NCBI GenBank assembly: GCA_031551355.1
Contig: JAVBNT010000005.1
Location: forward strand, 1 to 64,000
DNA from: JAVBNT01 sp031551355
GTDB lineage: Bacteria > Vulcanimicrobiota > CADAWZ01
Direction of reading: 5' to 3'
DNA length: 64,000 nt
How positions within the stretch are numbered: position 1 is the stretch's first letter; each line of letters starts with the position of its first letter. The notes beneath the pieces are model-generated. The model saw nothing but the letters and a program-made list of their open reading frames with translations, ran no database searches and was not told where the DNA came from. Positions 9,328 to 17,517 of this stretch are shown here, in pieces. Both the position numbers and the translations under genes were made by a program.

Positions 9328-9888
9328 TTACTTTTTTTTCACCGAATAGCCAAAGTGGCCTAGCTCTTTGCCGAGGGTGTAATATTTTCCATGTGAATAG
9401 GCAATCAGATTACATTTGTCAAGTTCAAGTTTGCCGCTTTTGCTGATAAATTTTTCCTCAACGTTTACCGCTTCTATATCGGCGATAAACATATCATGTG
9501 AGCCTAATTCGACGATTTGCCTTACTTTGCACTCAATACTAAGCGGGGATTCTTTTATTGAGGGTATCTTTAAAGACGGGGATTCCTCAGGAGTCAGGTT
9601 CATTTTGGCAAATTTATTTTCGTCTCTGCCGCTTTTTACCCCGCAGTAATCGGTTGCCCGGCAAAGGTTTTCAGTTACAAGATTAATCACAAAAAGGCGT
9701 GATTCAGTGATCAGCGAATGTGAAAATCGTTCTTTTCTTACGGATACATAGGTCATTGCCGGGTCTGAGTTTATTGTTCCCGTCCAGGCAACGGTGATGA
9801 TATTAGGGTTTTTCATATTGCCGCAGGAGACCATTACCACCGGCAGCGGGTATAGCATTGTTCCGGGTTTCCAGGTTGTTTTTGCCAT
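9328..9888 (-). CDS. Flavin reductase-like (flavoredoxin) FMN-binding protein
   Basis: This 186-residue protein opens with KPGTMLYPLPVVMVSCG, then NIITVAWTGTINSDPAM, SLITESRLFVINL and TDYCGVKSGRDENKF. This is the motif order of the flavin reductase-like domain found in flavoredoxins and small FMN-binding oxidoreductases of anaerobes. It probably binds FMN and passes electrons in the cytoplasm, partner unknown. It starts 14 bp after the stop of the PBP4 gene on the same strand. SD GAGG lies upstream of the ATG. Confidence 0.9.
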   Translation of the reverse strand: MAKTTWKPGTMLYPLPVVMVSCGNMKNPNIITVAWTGTINSDPAMTYVSVRKERFSHSLITESRLFVINLVTENLCRATDYCGVKSGRDENKFAKMNLTPEESPSLKIPSIKESPLSIECKVRQIVELGSHDMFIADIEAVNVEEKFISKSGKLELDKCNLIAYSHGKYYTLGKELGHFGYSVKKK

Positions 9889-9902
9889 TTTTTCCTCTGT
9901 TT

Positions 9903-11333
9903 TTACAAGTTTGATTTCGCTATTGTATCGACGATAAGATCCTCAAAACCTTTATAGGTTCCCTGACCGAATTGGTGGTTGTTGGTGATGATCGCGAAAA
10001 CGGCTATTTTGTTATCGGCTGTCCAGACATATCCGGCCAGTGATGAACATTCATTTATTGTTCCTGTTTTTGCGAATACTTTGTCTCCCGACAATCTGTA
10101 TCTAAGTGTGCCGTCAACTCCGGCTTCAGGGAGAGTGGTGATAAAATTTTTCGCCTGTTCATGTTTATACATATGGGCCAGAAGTTTTACCAGCTGACGC
10201 GCAGTAACCTTGTTTTGATCCGACAAACCGCAGCCGTCAGCCATCACAAGTCCTTCTGTGTCTATTCCGGCTTCTTTGAAAAAGCTTTTTATCGCCGCTT
10301 CGGAATATTCATGCGTTCCTTTGCCGTTTATTTCGGAGCCGATGGTTTTAAAAACGTGCTGGGCAAAAAGGTTGTCGCTGTCTTTATTGGTCTGTTTTAG
10401 TATTTCCAGCAATTTTACCGATTCGTGGCTGCATAATTCCACAAAATCGGCGTATTTGTATCTATTGTCGCTTTCTTCAATCAGTTTCACGCTGCCGGTT
10501 TGGTAAATACCCTGATTTTTCAGGATCTTACCAAAAGTATCAGTAGTAAAAAGTGGAGGGTTATGCACTGTAATTGTTCCGCCGGCAGCAATGTCCGGAC
10601 ACAGTGGCCCGCTTATTTTTACGTTGTTGGTATTAGGGTCCCTTTTGAGGCTTATTTCATTGTAGCCGCTGGGAGTGGTCATATTTTTTATGTTGAGGAT
10701 CGAACATTCGGGAAAAAATGTAAACATATTATTATAGGCTGTTATTTGTATCAGGTTTGCATTAAGCGACAGTGCTCCGCATTCGGCGGCATAATCGTCG
10801 AGGATATATCTGTCTTTCCAGCCTTTACCGGTGAACTCCCGGTCAAAAGCGGAGTCATCGCCGATTACGTCACCGATTATTCTTCTCAGTCCTTTTTTGG
10901 AAAGTTCATTGGCAAATTGCTCAAGGATATCCGTCGGATTCATATAAGGTTCACAAAAGGTGGGATCTCCGGAGCCGACCAGATATAGTGAACTCTCCAT
11001 TACCCCTCTTTTTTTGTCTATCGGCGTGCCGTAAATTTTTGTTTTGTAAGTAAAGTCCGGTCCCAGATAGTGCAGGGCCGCAGCAGTTGTCAGGAGTTTC
11101 AAGTTTGAAGACGGGACCATCGGTTGATCCGGGTTCTTTTCATAAATAACGCTTCCGGACTCCAGTTCACATATATAAATACCTATACTCGAAGTTTGTG
11201 AGGCCTCGCTGCATTTTACCAGTTCATCAATTGTTGCCGTCAACTCATATGCATATGCGTTTTGATTATTCCATAGCAGTATTGACGATATTTGTAGCAA
11301 GGCAAATATAATGATAATCGTTATTTTTTTCAT
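9903..11333 (-). CDS. dacB: D-alanyl-D-alanine carboxypeptidase/endopeptidase, PBP4 family (peptidase S13)
   Basis: An N-terminal signal sequence (about residues 1-28) precedes a serine penicillin-binding domain. Catalytic motifs are visible: SxxK as SNLK at 76-79 after MVPS, SDN in DSDNLFAQH near 317, and KTG at 422-424. The 476-residue length matches DacB, including the family's inserted domains between SxxK and SxN. It trims peptidoglycan stem peptides or cross-links in the periplasm. The neighbours do not extend the function. Confidence 0.93.
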   Translation of the reverse strand: MKKITIIIIFALLQISSILLWNNQNAYAYELTATIDELVKCSEASQTSSIGIYICELESGSVIYEKNPDQPMVPSSNLKLLTTAAALHYLGPDFTYKTKIYGTPIDKKRGVMESSLYLVGSGDPTFCEPYMNPTDILEQFANELSKKGLRRIIGDVIGDDSAFDREFTGKGWKDRYILDDYAAECGALSLNANLIQITAYNNMFTFFPECSILNIKNMTTPSGYNEISLKRDPNTNNVKISGPLCPDIAAGGTITVHNPPLFTTDTFGKILKNQGIYQTGSVKLIEESDNRYKYADFVELCSHESVKLLEILKQTNKDSDNLFAQHVFKTIGSEINGKGTHEYSEAAIKSFFKEAGIDTEGLVMADGCGLSDQNKVTARQLVKLLAHMYKHEQAKNFITTLPEAGVDGTLRYRLSGDKVFAKTGTINECSSLAGYVWTADNKIAVFAIITNNHQFGQGTYKGFEDLIVDTIAKSNL

Positions 11334-11657
11334 AATATTCCCAATCCTTTGGTCATGACTTATAATTGAAAAAAAATAAAATTTTTGAAAGTTATGAAAA
11401 ACTGGTCCTGTTTAAAGCCGTTTCTTATCTGATTTATTTTTAGTCATGTATTGATTTTTTTTAATTCTTTCTTTTTTGACATGTAAAATCCTTTCGTTAT
11501 TGCAATAAAATTTGCGTTATTTTTTTTATTAATTTATTTTTTTGCATAAAACCTTTTTATCAGACTTTTCGGGTGTTTTTTCAGGAGGTATTTTAGTTAC
11601 CGAAATATAACATTAATTACATAAATCCATAAAAAATACTTTTTAGGAGGCTGTGTA
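11334..11657. other. Divergent promoter region between dacB and pckG
   Basis: 324 bp, very AT-rich, between divergent genes, with no ORF. TTGACA at 11476-11481 with TATTGC 16 bp later is a possible but weak promoter toward pckG. A long untranslated leader ends with an AGGAGG ribosome site before 11658. Confidence 0.4.
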
Positions 11658-13550
11658 ATGATAGGGTTGTCCGATTCAAAAACAGATTTGCTTAAATCAA
11701 AAATGGACGATAAGAGTTTTGCGCGTTTTCAGGCTTTGAATAATAGCACTATTGCCGAATTTATGGCCGAATATGTAGAGCTTTGCGAGCCGGAGTCTAT
11801 TTATTTTTGTGATGATTCCGAAGAAGACAGTCTGTATATCAGGGAAGAGTCTTTGAGGATGGGAGAGGAAAAGAAAATAGGCCTCCCGGGACAGACAATT
11901 CATTTTGACGGTTACTATGATCAGGCCAGAGATACCAAAAACACGATGTATCTTCTTCCGGAGGGAATTGACTATGGTCCGCATATTCTTGGCATAAACC
12001 GTGAAAAAGGTCTTGCCGATGTGAAAAACATCTTGAAGGGTATAATGCGAGGCAAGCGTATGTTCGCCGGTTGTTTCTGTCTTGGGCCGGTAAATTCTCC
12101 GTTTTCAATAGGAGCTTTCCAGCTTACGGATTCTCCTTATGTTATGCACAGCGAAAGAATCCTTTACCGTGGCGGCTACGAGCAATTCAAAAAAATGAAC
12201 GGCAGCAGTGATTTCTTTAAATTTATACATAGTGAAGGCGAACTTATAAACAGCGTTTGCAAGAATCTCCAGGACCGCAGAATTTATATGGATTTGACGA
12301 CGAATACCGTTTTCAGCACTAATACGCAGTATGCCGGCAATACGGTCGGACTCAAAAAGCTGGCTTTAAGACTGGCAATACAGAAATCAAACAATGAAGA
12401 TTGGCTTACCGAGCACATGCTTCTGATGGGTGTTAACGGCAAAGACGGAAGAAAAACCTATATAAGCGGTGCATTCCCCAGTGCATGCGGTAAAACTTCG
12501 ACGGCGATGCTTCCCGGTGAAAATATCGTTGGCGATGATATTGTCTATCTGAGGATTATTGACGGAAAAATTAAGGCAGTTAACGTTGAGAACGGTATCT
12601 TTGGTATTATTCAGGATGTAAACGCCAGTGATGACCCGCTGATTCACAGTGTCATCTCAACTGAAGGCGAGACCATTTTTTCCAATGTATGTGTCGATGA
12701 AAAAGGCAATCCCCATTGGCTTGGAGATAAGCAGCCTTTGCCGGAAAAAGGTGTAAATCACAGTGGCGAATGGTTCCCCGGCAAAAAAGATGCTGAAGGC
12801 AAGGAAATACCGGTTTCCAATAAAAACGCCAGATATACTATTCCGCTTGCACGGCTGGCAAATTATGATCCGCATGCAAACGATGCCAGTGGTGTGCCTC
12901 TTGGCGGAATTGTTTACGGCGGAAGAGATTCCGATACGACTGTGCCTGTAGAGCAGTCATTTGACTGGGTTCATGGCATTATTACCAAGGGTGCTGCCAT
13001 TGAGTCGGAAACAACTGCGGCAACATTAGGTAAAGAAGGTGTCAGAACATTTAATCCGATGTCCAACATTGAATTCTTGTCCGTTCCCATGAGCCTTTAT
13101 CTTAAAAATAATATAGAATTTGGCAAAAAGGTCGGAAATCCGCCGCTGATTTTCGGAGTAAACTATTTTCTCAGGGATAAAGAAGGCAAATACCACAATG
13201 GCATGGAAGACAAGAGAGTATGGATTCATTGGGCAGAAGGCCGTATCCATGGAGACTATAAGGCTCTTAAAACTCCTACGGGATACATACCGTTGTATGA
13301 GGACCTCAAAAACCTGTTTAAGAAGATCCTCAATAAGGATTATACACGGGAGGCTTATGATGAGCAGTTTACGGTCAGAATCGCCAAACTGCTGGCAAAG
13401 ATTGAGCGTATAGAAACCGAGTATCACAAGGAAAAGGATATTCCCAAAGTAATTTTTGAAACCTTGAACGAGCAGAGAACACGTCTTGAAAAGACCCGCA
13501 CCGAGATGGGGGAGGAAAATATCCTGCCGGACCGCTTCCCGCAGGTATAA
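11658..13550 (+). CDS. pckG: Phosphoenolpyruvate carboxykinase (GTP)
   Basis: This 630-residue cytoplasmic enzyme interconverts oxaloacetate plus GTP and PEP plus GDP plus CO2. The kinase loop FPSACGKTS with its reactive Cys is at about 272-280. YAGNTVGLKKLALR, LTEHMLLMGV and NASDDP-like segments follow the GTP-PEPCK family order, and GGRDSDTTVPV and FGVNYFLRDKEG lie in the C-terminal half. Length is normal. AGGAGG lies 9 nt before the ATG. It appears monocistronic, and in an anaerobe it may run in either the gluconeogenic or the PEP-carboxylating direction. Confidence 0.96.
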   Translation: MIGLSDSKTDLLKSKMDDKSFARFQALNNSTIAEFMAEYVELCEPESIYFCDDSEEDSLYIREESLRMGEEKKIGLPGQTIHFDGYYDQARDTKNTMYLLPEGIDYGPHILGINREKGLADVKNILKGIMRGKRMFAGCFCLGPVNSPFSIGAFQLTDSPYVMHSERILYRGGYEQFKKMNGSSDFFKFIHSEGELINSVCKNLQDRRIYMDLTTNTVFSTNTQYAGNTVGLKKLALRLAIQKSNNEDWLTEHMLLMGVNGKDGRKTYISGAFPSACGKTSTAMLPGENIVGDDIVYLRIIDGKIKAVNVENGIFGIIQDVNASDDPLIHSVISTEGETIFSNVCVDEKGNPHWLGDKQPLPEKGVNHSGEWFPGKKDAEGKEIPVSNKNARYTIPLARLANYDPHANDASGVPLGGIVYGGRDSDTTVPVEQSFDWVHGIITKGAAIESETTAATLGKEGVRTFNPMSNIEFLSVPMSLYLKNNIEFGKKVGNPPLIFGVNYFLRDKEGKYHNGMEDKRVWIHWAEGRIHGDYKALKTPTGYIPLYEDLKNLFKKILNKDYTREAYDEQFTVRIAKLLAKIERIETEYHKEKDIPKVIFETLNEQRTRLEKTRTEMGEENILPDRFPQV

Positions 13551-13579
13551 GTATTTGACTGTTTGATATGATATTTGTT

Positions 13580-13609
13580 AGGCACTGAGATCGGCCGGTT
13601 TCAGTGCCT
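13580..13609 (+). terminator. Possible terminator after pckG
   Basis: GGCACTGA (13581-13588) pairs with TCAGTGCC (13601-13608), 30 bp after the pckG stop. Only a weak T tract follows, so termination may be inefficient. Confidence 0.4.
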
Positions 13610-13694
13610 TCGTTGTATTTATTTGTGCCGGCGAATTAGATTTGATAAGACTGTATGTTTGAGTCATATTACGAACCTGGGGAACAAAAATTAT

Positions 13695-13910
13695 ATGAAT
13701 TGGCAATTTAGGGAAAACATAAAAATAGGGACTTTGGTGAGCGTTGTTCTTAAAAAAGATCAGCGGTCAGGAATATTAACCAGAGGACATATAGGTAAAA
13801 TACTTACAAAAAGCAGTTTTCATCCTCATGGTATAAAAGTAATGCTTCTCGAAAGCAACGCAGTAGGAAGAGTCCGGGAAATTTTTGACAAAGATTTGGA
13901 GTTGGGGTAG
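13695..13910 (+). CDS. ywbE: YwbE-family small protein
   Basis: This 71-residue protein reads NIKIGTLVSVVLKKDQRSG, then LTRGHIGKILT and HPHGIKVML, closely following the YwbE family of short basic SH3-barrel-like proteins (IKPG..V.IVLK.DQ.TG.LT.G.V..ILT.S..HP.GIKV). Function is not established. I chose the ATG at 13695 because homology begins there, although an upstream in-frame ATG exists at 13575. It ends 7 bp before the ABC-F gene, suggesting cotranscription and a link to ribosome biology. Confidence 0.85.
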   Translation: MNWQFRENIKIGTLVSVVLKKDQRSGILTRGHIGKILTKSSFHPHGIKVMLLESNAVGRVREIFDKDLELG

Positions 13911-13917
13911 AAAACGT

Positions 13918-15717
13918 ATGCTGATAGGCGCGGAAAAAATTACTAAGAGTTATAGTGAGAAGGTTCTTTTGAATGAAAGCTCTTTTTATTTGAGCGAGAA
14001 AAATAAAGTAGGCGTTATTGGGATAAATGGTTCCGGAAAATCTACTTTACTTAGAATGATGGCTTTTCAGGAATCTCCTGATTGCGGCAATGTCATCAAT
14101 CATGCAAGTGCCCGTATTGCTTACTTACCTCAAAATCCTGTTGTCGATGAGAATTTGACGGTAATCGAATATGTTTTTAAGGGAGCTTCTTTAAAGGAAA
14201 GAGAGCTGCAGGAGTATGAGGCTAAAACGATATTGATAAAATTGGGTATTGCTGAATTTGATAAACCGCTACTTAATTTATCCGGGGGGCAGAAAAAACG
14301 TGTTGCAATGGCCGCAGTACTGGCAATGCCTTTTGAGGTTCTTATATTGGATGAACCGACAAATCATCTTGATAATAACATGATCCTGTGGCTTGAAAAT
14401 TATCTTATAAATTACGCCGGTGCTGTCATAATGGTCACTCATGATCGTTATTTTCTTAATCGGGTGGTCTCTAAAATTGTAGAAATAGAGCAAGGAACCT
14501 TATATTCATATGATGGAAATTATTCAAAATATTTAGAGCTTAAAGAGCTGCGCCGGCAGCGGGAATTGGGTACCCAGAGGAAACGGAAAAGTCTGCTGAG
14601 ACAGGAACTTGAATGGATTAGCCGCGGGGCCAGAGCCCGGGCAACCAAGAGTAAGTCAAGAATAGAGCGTTTTGAAGAATTGATGGCTCAAAATATGTTT
14701 GCCACGGAATCCAGGCTGAGCCTTTCTTCAATATCCACCCGCTTAGGAAAGAAAACGATCGAAATTAATAATATATCGAAAAGCTTTGATAATAAGTGTT
14801 TTATAAATGATTTTGATTATATCATTTCACGTAACGATAGAATTGGCATTGTCGGCGAAAATGGATGCGGCAAGACTACACTTTTAAATATTATCAGCGG
14901 GCGCCTTGCTCCTGATCGAGGCTTTGTTGTATTCGGAGAGACTGTTAAACTGGGTTATTTTTCACAGGAATGTGATGAGATGGATTTGTCTGCGCGGGTA
15001 ATTGATTATATTAAAAGTTTTGGGGAATATATTGAGACTGTTGACGGCAATTTAAGTGCTTCGCAGATGCTGGAAAGATTTTTGTTTCCGCCACATCTTC
15101 AGTGGAATATCATCGGCAACCTTTCCGGAGGAGAAAGGCGGAGACTTTTTCTTCTTAGCATTGTTATGGGAGCTCCTAACATACTTTTTCTGGATGAGCC
15201 GACAAATGATCTTGATATTGAAACCCTTATGGTAATGGAAGATTATCTGGAGCATTTTAACGGAGCTGTAATTGTCGTATCACATGACAGATATTTTCTG
15301 GATAAAGTTGTTGACTGTATTTTTGAATTTCAAAATGACGGAAAAATAAGACGGTATGTCGGCGGATATTCCGACTATATAAAAGCTATGGCCCTGGAAG
15401 CTTCCGCTAAGAACTCAGATATTACAACGAGCGTGAAAAAAACTCAGCCTGTAACCGTTGAATTTTCCGTTCCCAAAAAGTTACGATTTACATTTAAAGA
15501 GCAACGTGAATATGAGGAAATTGACGGCGAAATTGCCGATATTGAAAACAGGCTGGCTGAAATAGAACAAGAGATAATCTCTCAGGCAAGCAATTATGAG
15601 AAATTGCAGGAACTGATGGAAAGAAAATCAGAGCTTGAACGGCAATTGGATGAGAAAATGGAGAGATGGGTTTATCTTAATGAACTCGCGGAAAAGATAG
15701 TTAATAAGTCTAATTAA
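13918..15717 (+). CDS. ABC-F family ATPase (Uup-like)
   Basis: Two ABC domains lie on one chain without membrane segments. The first has Walker A GINGSGKST near 34-42, signature LSGGQKKR near 120 and Walker B LILDEPTNHLD. The second has GENGCGKTT near 313, LSGGERRR and LFLDEPTNDLD. The linker between them carries RQELEWISRGARARATKSKS, the helical P-site tRNA-interaction segment of ABC-F proteins. The C-terminal 90 residues form a charged coiled coil as in Uup. ABC-F proteins act on the ribosomal E site to rescue stalling or protect from antibiotics. The ATG at 13918 is preferred over one at 13885 because the latter overlaps ywbE and adds non-homologous residues. Confidence 0.92.
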   Translation: MLIGAEKITKSYSEKVLLNESSFYLSEKNKVGVIGINGSGKSTLLRMMAFQESPDCGNVINHASARIAYLPQNPVVDENLTVIEYVFKGASLKERELQEYEAKTILIKLGIAEFDKPLLNLSGGQKKRVAMAAVLAMPFEVLILDEPTNHLDNNMILWLENYLINYAGAVIMVTHDRYFLNRVVSKIVEIEQGTLYSYDGNYSKYLELKELRRQRELGTQRKRKSLLRQELEWISRGARARATKSKSRIERFEELMAQNMFATESRLSLSSISTRLGKKTIEINNISKSFDNKCFINDFDYIISRNDRIGIVGENGCGKTTLLNIISGRLAPDRGFVVFGETVKLGYFSQECDEMDLSARVIDYIKSFGEYIETVDGNLSASQMLERFLFPPHLQWNIIGNLSGGERRRLFLLSIVMGAPNILFLDEPTNDLDIETLMVMEDYLEHFNGAVIVVSHDRYFLDKVVDCIFEFQNDGKIRRYVGGYSDYIKAMALEASAKNSDITTSVKKTQPVTVEFSVPKKLRFTFKEQREYEEIDGEIADIENRLAEIEQEIISQASNYEKLQELMERKSELERQLDEKMERWVYLNELAEKIVNKSN

Positions 15718-15922
15718 CGTCAGTTATGCGAAAAATACTATCGAAGCGCCGGCGGAAGCGAAGGCGCTTTTGGGGCGGATAAATTATCAGAGCCTTATTA
15801 AAAGTGTTGGCATATTGGAAAGTACCTTGCTAAATTTGTAAACTCAAGAAGTTTTCCGTATTGTTAAGGCTGTCTCAAAAGGGATGGCTTTTTTTATTAC
15901 TTGTACCGCCAGTCATATTTGC
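15718..15922. other. Intergenic, weak hairpins only
   Basis: AGCGCC/GGCGCT near 15745-15769 forms a hairpin ending in TTT and may end the ABC-F transcript. A T-rich stretch follows GGATGGC near 15885. No gene is seen. Confidence 0.4.
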
Positions 15923-16030
15923 AAAAAAAATACTCTGAAAAATACCGGAGTATCTAATGTTTATGATGGTTGCCGACTCTTTTAAAGGAGGGGAGGGGGA
16001 GTTGAGCAGGCAGCCATCATAAACGCCGGG
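15923..16030 (-). ncRNA. Candidate small RNA with C-rich loop and intrinsic terminator
   Basis: Read on the minus strand, a 16-bp stem (arms 16009-16024 and 15959-15974, one G-U pair) closes a loop of about 34 nt. The loop contains CTCCCCCTCCCCTCCTTT, which carries a CCTCCTTT stretch complementary to Shine-Dalgarno sites. ATACTC/GAGTAT (15930-15953) followed by a run of U makes an intrinsic terminator. C-rich loops of this sort occur in regulatory RNAs that bind mRNA ribosome sites. No promoter was identified and no known family was recognised. Confidence 0.45.
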
Positions 16031-16094
16031 GTTTCGTGTTACAGTTATTGCTTTGTTGTTGGGCTTGGTTTTTTATTTGTTTACCCGGCAAAAA

Positions 16095-16128
16095 GGACTT
16101 TAGTGCAAAAGCACCGGGTCCGTTTTTT
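16095..16128. terminator. Bidirectional intrinsic terminator
   Basis: GGAC...GTGC (from 16095) pairs with GCAC...GTCC (to 16121) around AAAA, followed by TTTTTT on the plus strand. On the minus strand the same stem is followed by TTTTT, so it could end transcripts in both directions. ACCCGG at 16083 can instead pair with CCGGGT at 16114, offering an alternative fold. Confidence 0.55.
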
Positions 16129-16129
16129 A

Positions 16130-16212
16130 TCAAAAAAGCATCCAAAATTTATATCTTCAAAGGCCTAACGATATAAACTGTGGATGCTTGATTCCTACCC
16201 GGCGGCAAGAGA
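16130..16212 (-). promoter_or_regulatory. Riboswitch-like leader, copy 1 (guanidine-IV-like), orphan
   Basis: On the minus strand it reads CTTGCCGCCGGGTA, then a stem GCATCC...GGATGC enclosing a second stem TTTATATC/GATATAAA with loop GTTAGGCCTTTGAA, and ends in TTTTTT. The outer stem plus U-run is an intrinsic terminator overlapping the conserved parts. The same conserved blocks recur at 16757-16840 ahead of the SMR gene. No gene follows on this strand, so this copy is an orphan duplicate or a terminator-type element at the end of the SMR unit. Identification as guanidine-IV (mepA motif) rests on architecture and the exporter context. Confidence 0.5.
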
Positions 16213-16257
16213 GCATACTCTTTATTATTTAATTTTCTATTTACAATTATATTCTTT

Positions 16258-16315
16258 AAGATAATGTTCGTCAATATAAAAAATGTTAAATTTTTATATT
16301 GACGAACATTATCTT
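16258..16315. repeat. Perfect 25-bp-stem palindrome
   Basis: 16258-16282 and 16291-16315 are exact reverse complements around an 8-nt loop. The arm starts AAGATAATGTTCGTCAATAT. It lies 3' of the SMR gene. AT-rich perfect stems of this length are unusual for terminators and suggest a recent palindromic insertion. Confidence 0.65.
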
Positions 16316-16380
16316 TTGACATAAATCTTAACATTTTACCTGGTCAAATAAAGTTTTGTGCCCTACTTTATGTCAAAAGA
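16312..16380. repeat. 69-bp unit with 14-bp inverted ends
   Basis: TCTTTTGACATAAA (16312-16325) and TTTATGTCAAAAGA (16367-16380) are exact inverted repeats around 41 bp. The left end overlaps the 25-bp palindrome. There is no coding content; it could be a tiny mobile element remnant. Confidence 0.5.
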
Positions 16381-16413
16381 CCATAATTCAAAATCCGGGA
16401 TCTTATTGCTTTT

Positions 16414-16734
16414 CTAATGTGCAGATGTAAATTTTAGTCCGACGATTCCGGCCAACAGCAGAGTGAGAAAAAAAACATGGTTTAGTGTCATCGTCTCTTT
16501 GAAAATCATAACGCCTGTCACTGCTGCACCGACAGCGCCGATGCCTGTCCAGATTGCATAGCCTGTGCTGATTGGCAAGGTCTTTGTAGCTTGTGCTAAA
16601 AAGTAGAAGCTGATAATCATACCTAAAATAGTGCAAATAGAATATACGGGTCTGGTAAATCCGTTTGACATTTTTAAAAATGCCGCCCAAAAGATTTCAA
16701 AAACTCCCGCAATCATCAAAAAAATCCAGGCCAT
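16414..16734 (-). CDS. gdx: SMR-family guanidinium exporter (Gdx/SugE type)
   Basis: This 106-residue protein has four membrane helices and the SMR proton/substrate Glu at position 13. G10, E13 and W16 in the first helix and the GYAIWTGIGAVGAA segment mark the Gdx (formerly SugE) subtype, which exchanges guanidinium for protons, rather than the EmrE multidrug subtype. It works as an antiparallel dimer. A GGAGGTGATC ribosome site precedes the ATG, and a riboswitch-like leader with terminator lies directly upstream. This matches the known control of Gdx genes by guanidine riboswitches. Confidence 0.92.
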   Translation of the reverse strand: MAWIFLMIAGVFEIFWAAFLKMSNGFTRPVYSICTILGMIISFYFLAQATKTLPISTGYAIWTGIGAVGAAVTGVMIFKETMTLNHVFFLTLLLAGIVGLKFTSAH

Positions 16735-16756
16735 AAAAGATCACCTCCAATAAAAA

Positions 16757-16840
16757 TAAAAAACACCCTCAATTCCATACCTTCAAAGGCCTAACGGTAT
16801 GAAATCCGGATGCATGCAAGTCTTACCCGGCGGCAAGAAA
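16757..16840 (-). promoter_or_regulatory. Riboswitch-like leader of the SMR exporter (guanidine-IV-like)
   Basis: Minus-strand order: CTTGCCGCCGGGTA, GCATCC, then CATACC with loop GTTAGGCCTTTGAA and GGTATG, then GGGTG pairing back to CATCC, followed by TTTTTT and the gene's ribosome site. The conserved blocks match the orphan copy at 16130-16212, while the stem at CATACC/GGTATG differs by compensating changes (TATATC/GATATA there). The terminator overlaps the conserved loop, as expected for a ligand-on transcription switch. The gene context suggests guanidine as ligand. Class IV is my best match from memory. Confidence 0.6.
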
Positions 16841-16912
16841 TTAACGGTTATTCAGTTTTCTATTACTATTATAGTATTAAAGTATACCTTAGTCAATATC
16901 AGGTTAGTCGGA

Positions 16913-17221
16913 AGGCAGGATTCACGCATGAGACACTTACTTTGTCTAACAACAGACATTTAGTAAGTTTTCAGAGCTACATACGACTCATTCCTTCCCG
17001 TAGACTGCTTTTGTTTGGTTGTTTTCTTGCAAAGACGCTCCGGAATCGACCTTAAATCTCAGCAAATTCAAGAGACAAAATGCGAACTCACTCCTACGCT
17101 CACTACGTTCGGCTCCGTCATTTCAAACATGCATTTTGATGAAATCAGATCAGAATTTGCTTCCTTAAGGGGCCCGCTTCCTCCCGCGATAGACAAAAAA
17201 TCAACCAAACAAAAGCAATAG
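16913..17221 (+). repeat. Dispersed foldback element, copy 2
   Basis: A conserved flank (16918-17006, starting ATTCACGCATGAGACAC) precedes a 210-bp imperfect palindrome. The arms GCTTTTGTTTGGTTG (17007-17021) and CAACCAAACAAAAGC (17202-17216) are exact inverted repeats. Inner parts such as CAGCAAATTCAAG and GAATTTGCT also pair. The short ORFs within it are unlikely to be real. Copies lie at 1, 51236 and 60087. Confidence 0.85.
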
Positions 17222-17376
17222 GTCATAAATGCAAATATCAGCTTAAATACCTAATATTCTCAGTAGATATTTAAGGGCATCTAAATTTTGCCGTTTTATG
17301 GACAAATTTTCGAGACGAAATTTTTGTCTAAAGATGACGTTGTTTTTTTCTTATAGCGGGATAAACTCCAGTCAGG
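17222..17376. other. Intergenic, no gene seen
   Basis: Only a short hairpin GACAAA...TTTGTC near 17310-17332 is visible. No coding sequence is supported. Confidence 0.4.
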
Positions 17377-17505
17377 TCTTTCCTGTGTGCGATCCTGCAG
17401 TCCGATTAAACGCGGGGGCCCCTATATCGCAGCCGATTAACAAACTCAAGCAAATAGTTTCACATAGGGGCGTGTTTAATCGGCAAAGGACGCATACAGG
17501 AAAGA
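17377..17505. repeat. 129-bp imperfect inverted repeat
   Basis: The two arms of about 45 nt share blocks TCTTTCCTGT, CCGATTAAAC and CCCCTAT in inverted order, around a loop of roughly 40 nt. It sits just after the 3' end of the broken FetB-type gene. The arms have drifted from each other, so it is older than the perfect palindromes near 16258 and 3955. Confidence 0.55.
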
Positions 17506-17517
17506 CTACCAAACTGA

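Noticed and set aside
13918..15717. ABC-F protein as an antibiotic-resistance factor
   Set aside because: The C-terminal coiled coil and overall motifs look Uup-like, a housekeeping branch, and no resistance genes adjoin it.
16149..16334. 61-codon minus-strand ORF
   Set aside because: Runs through the riboswitch-like leader and the perfect palindrome, so coding is unlikely.
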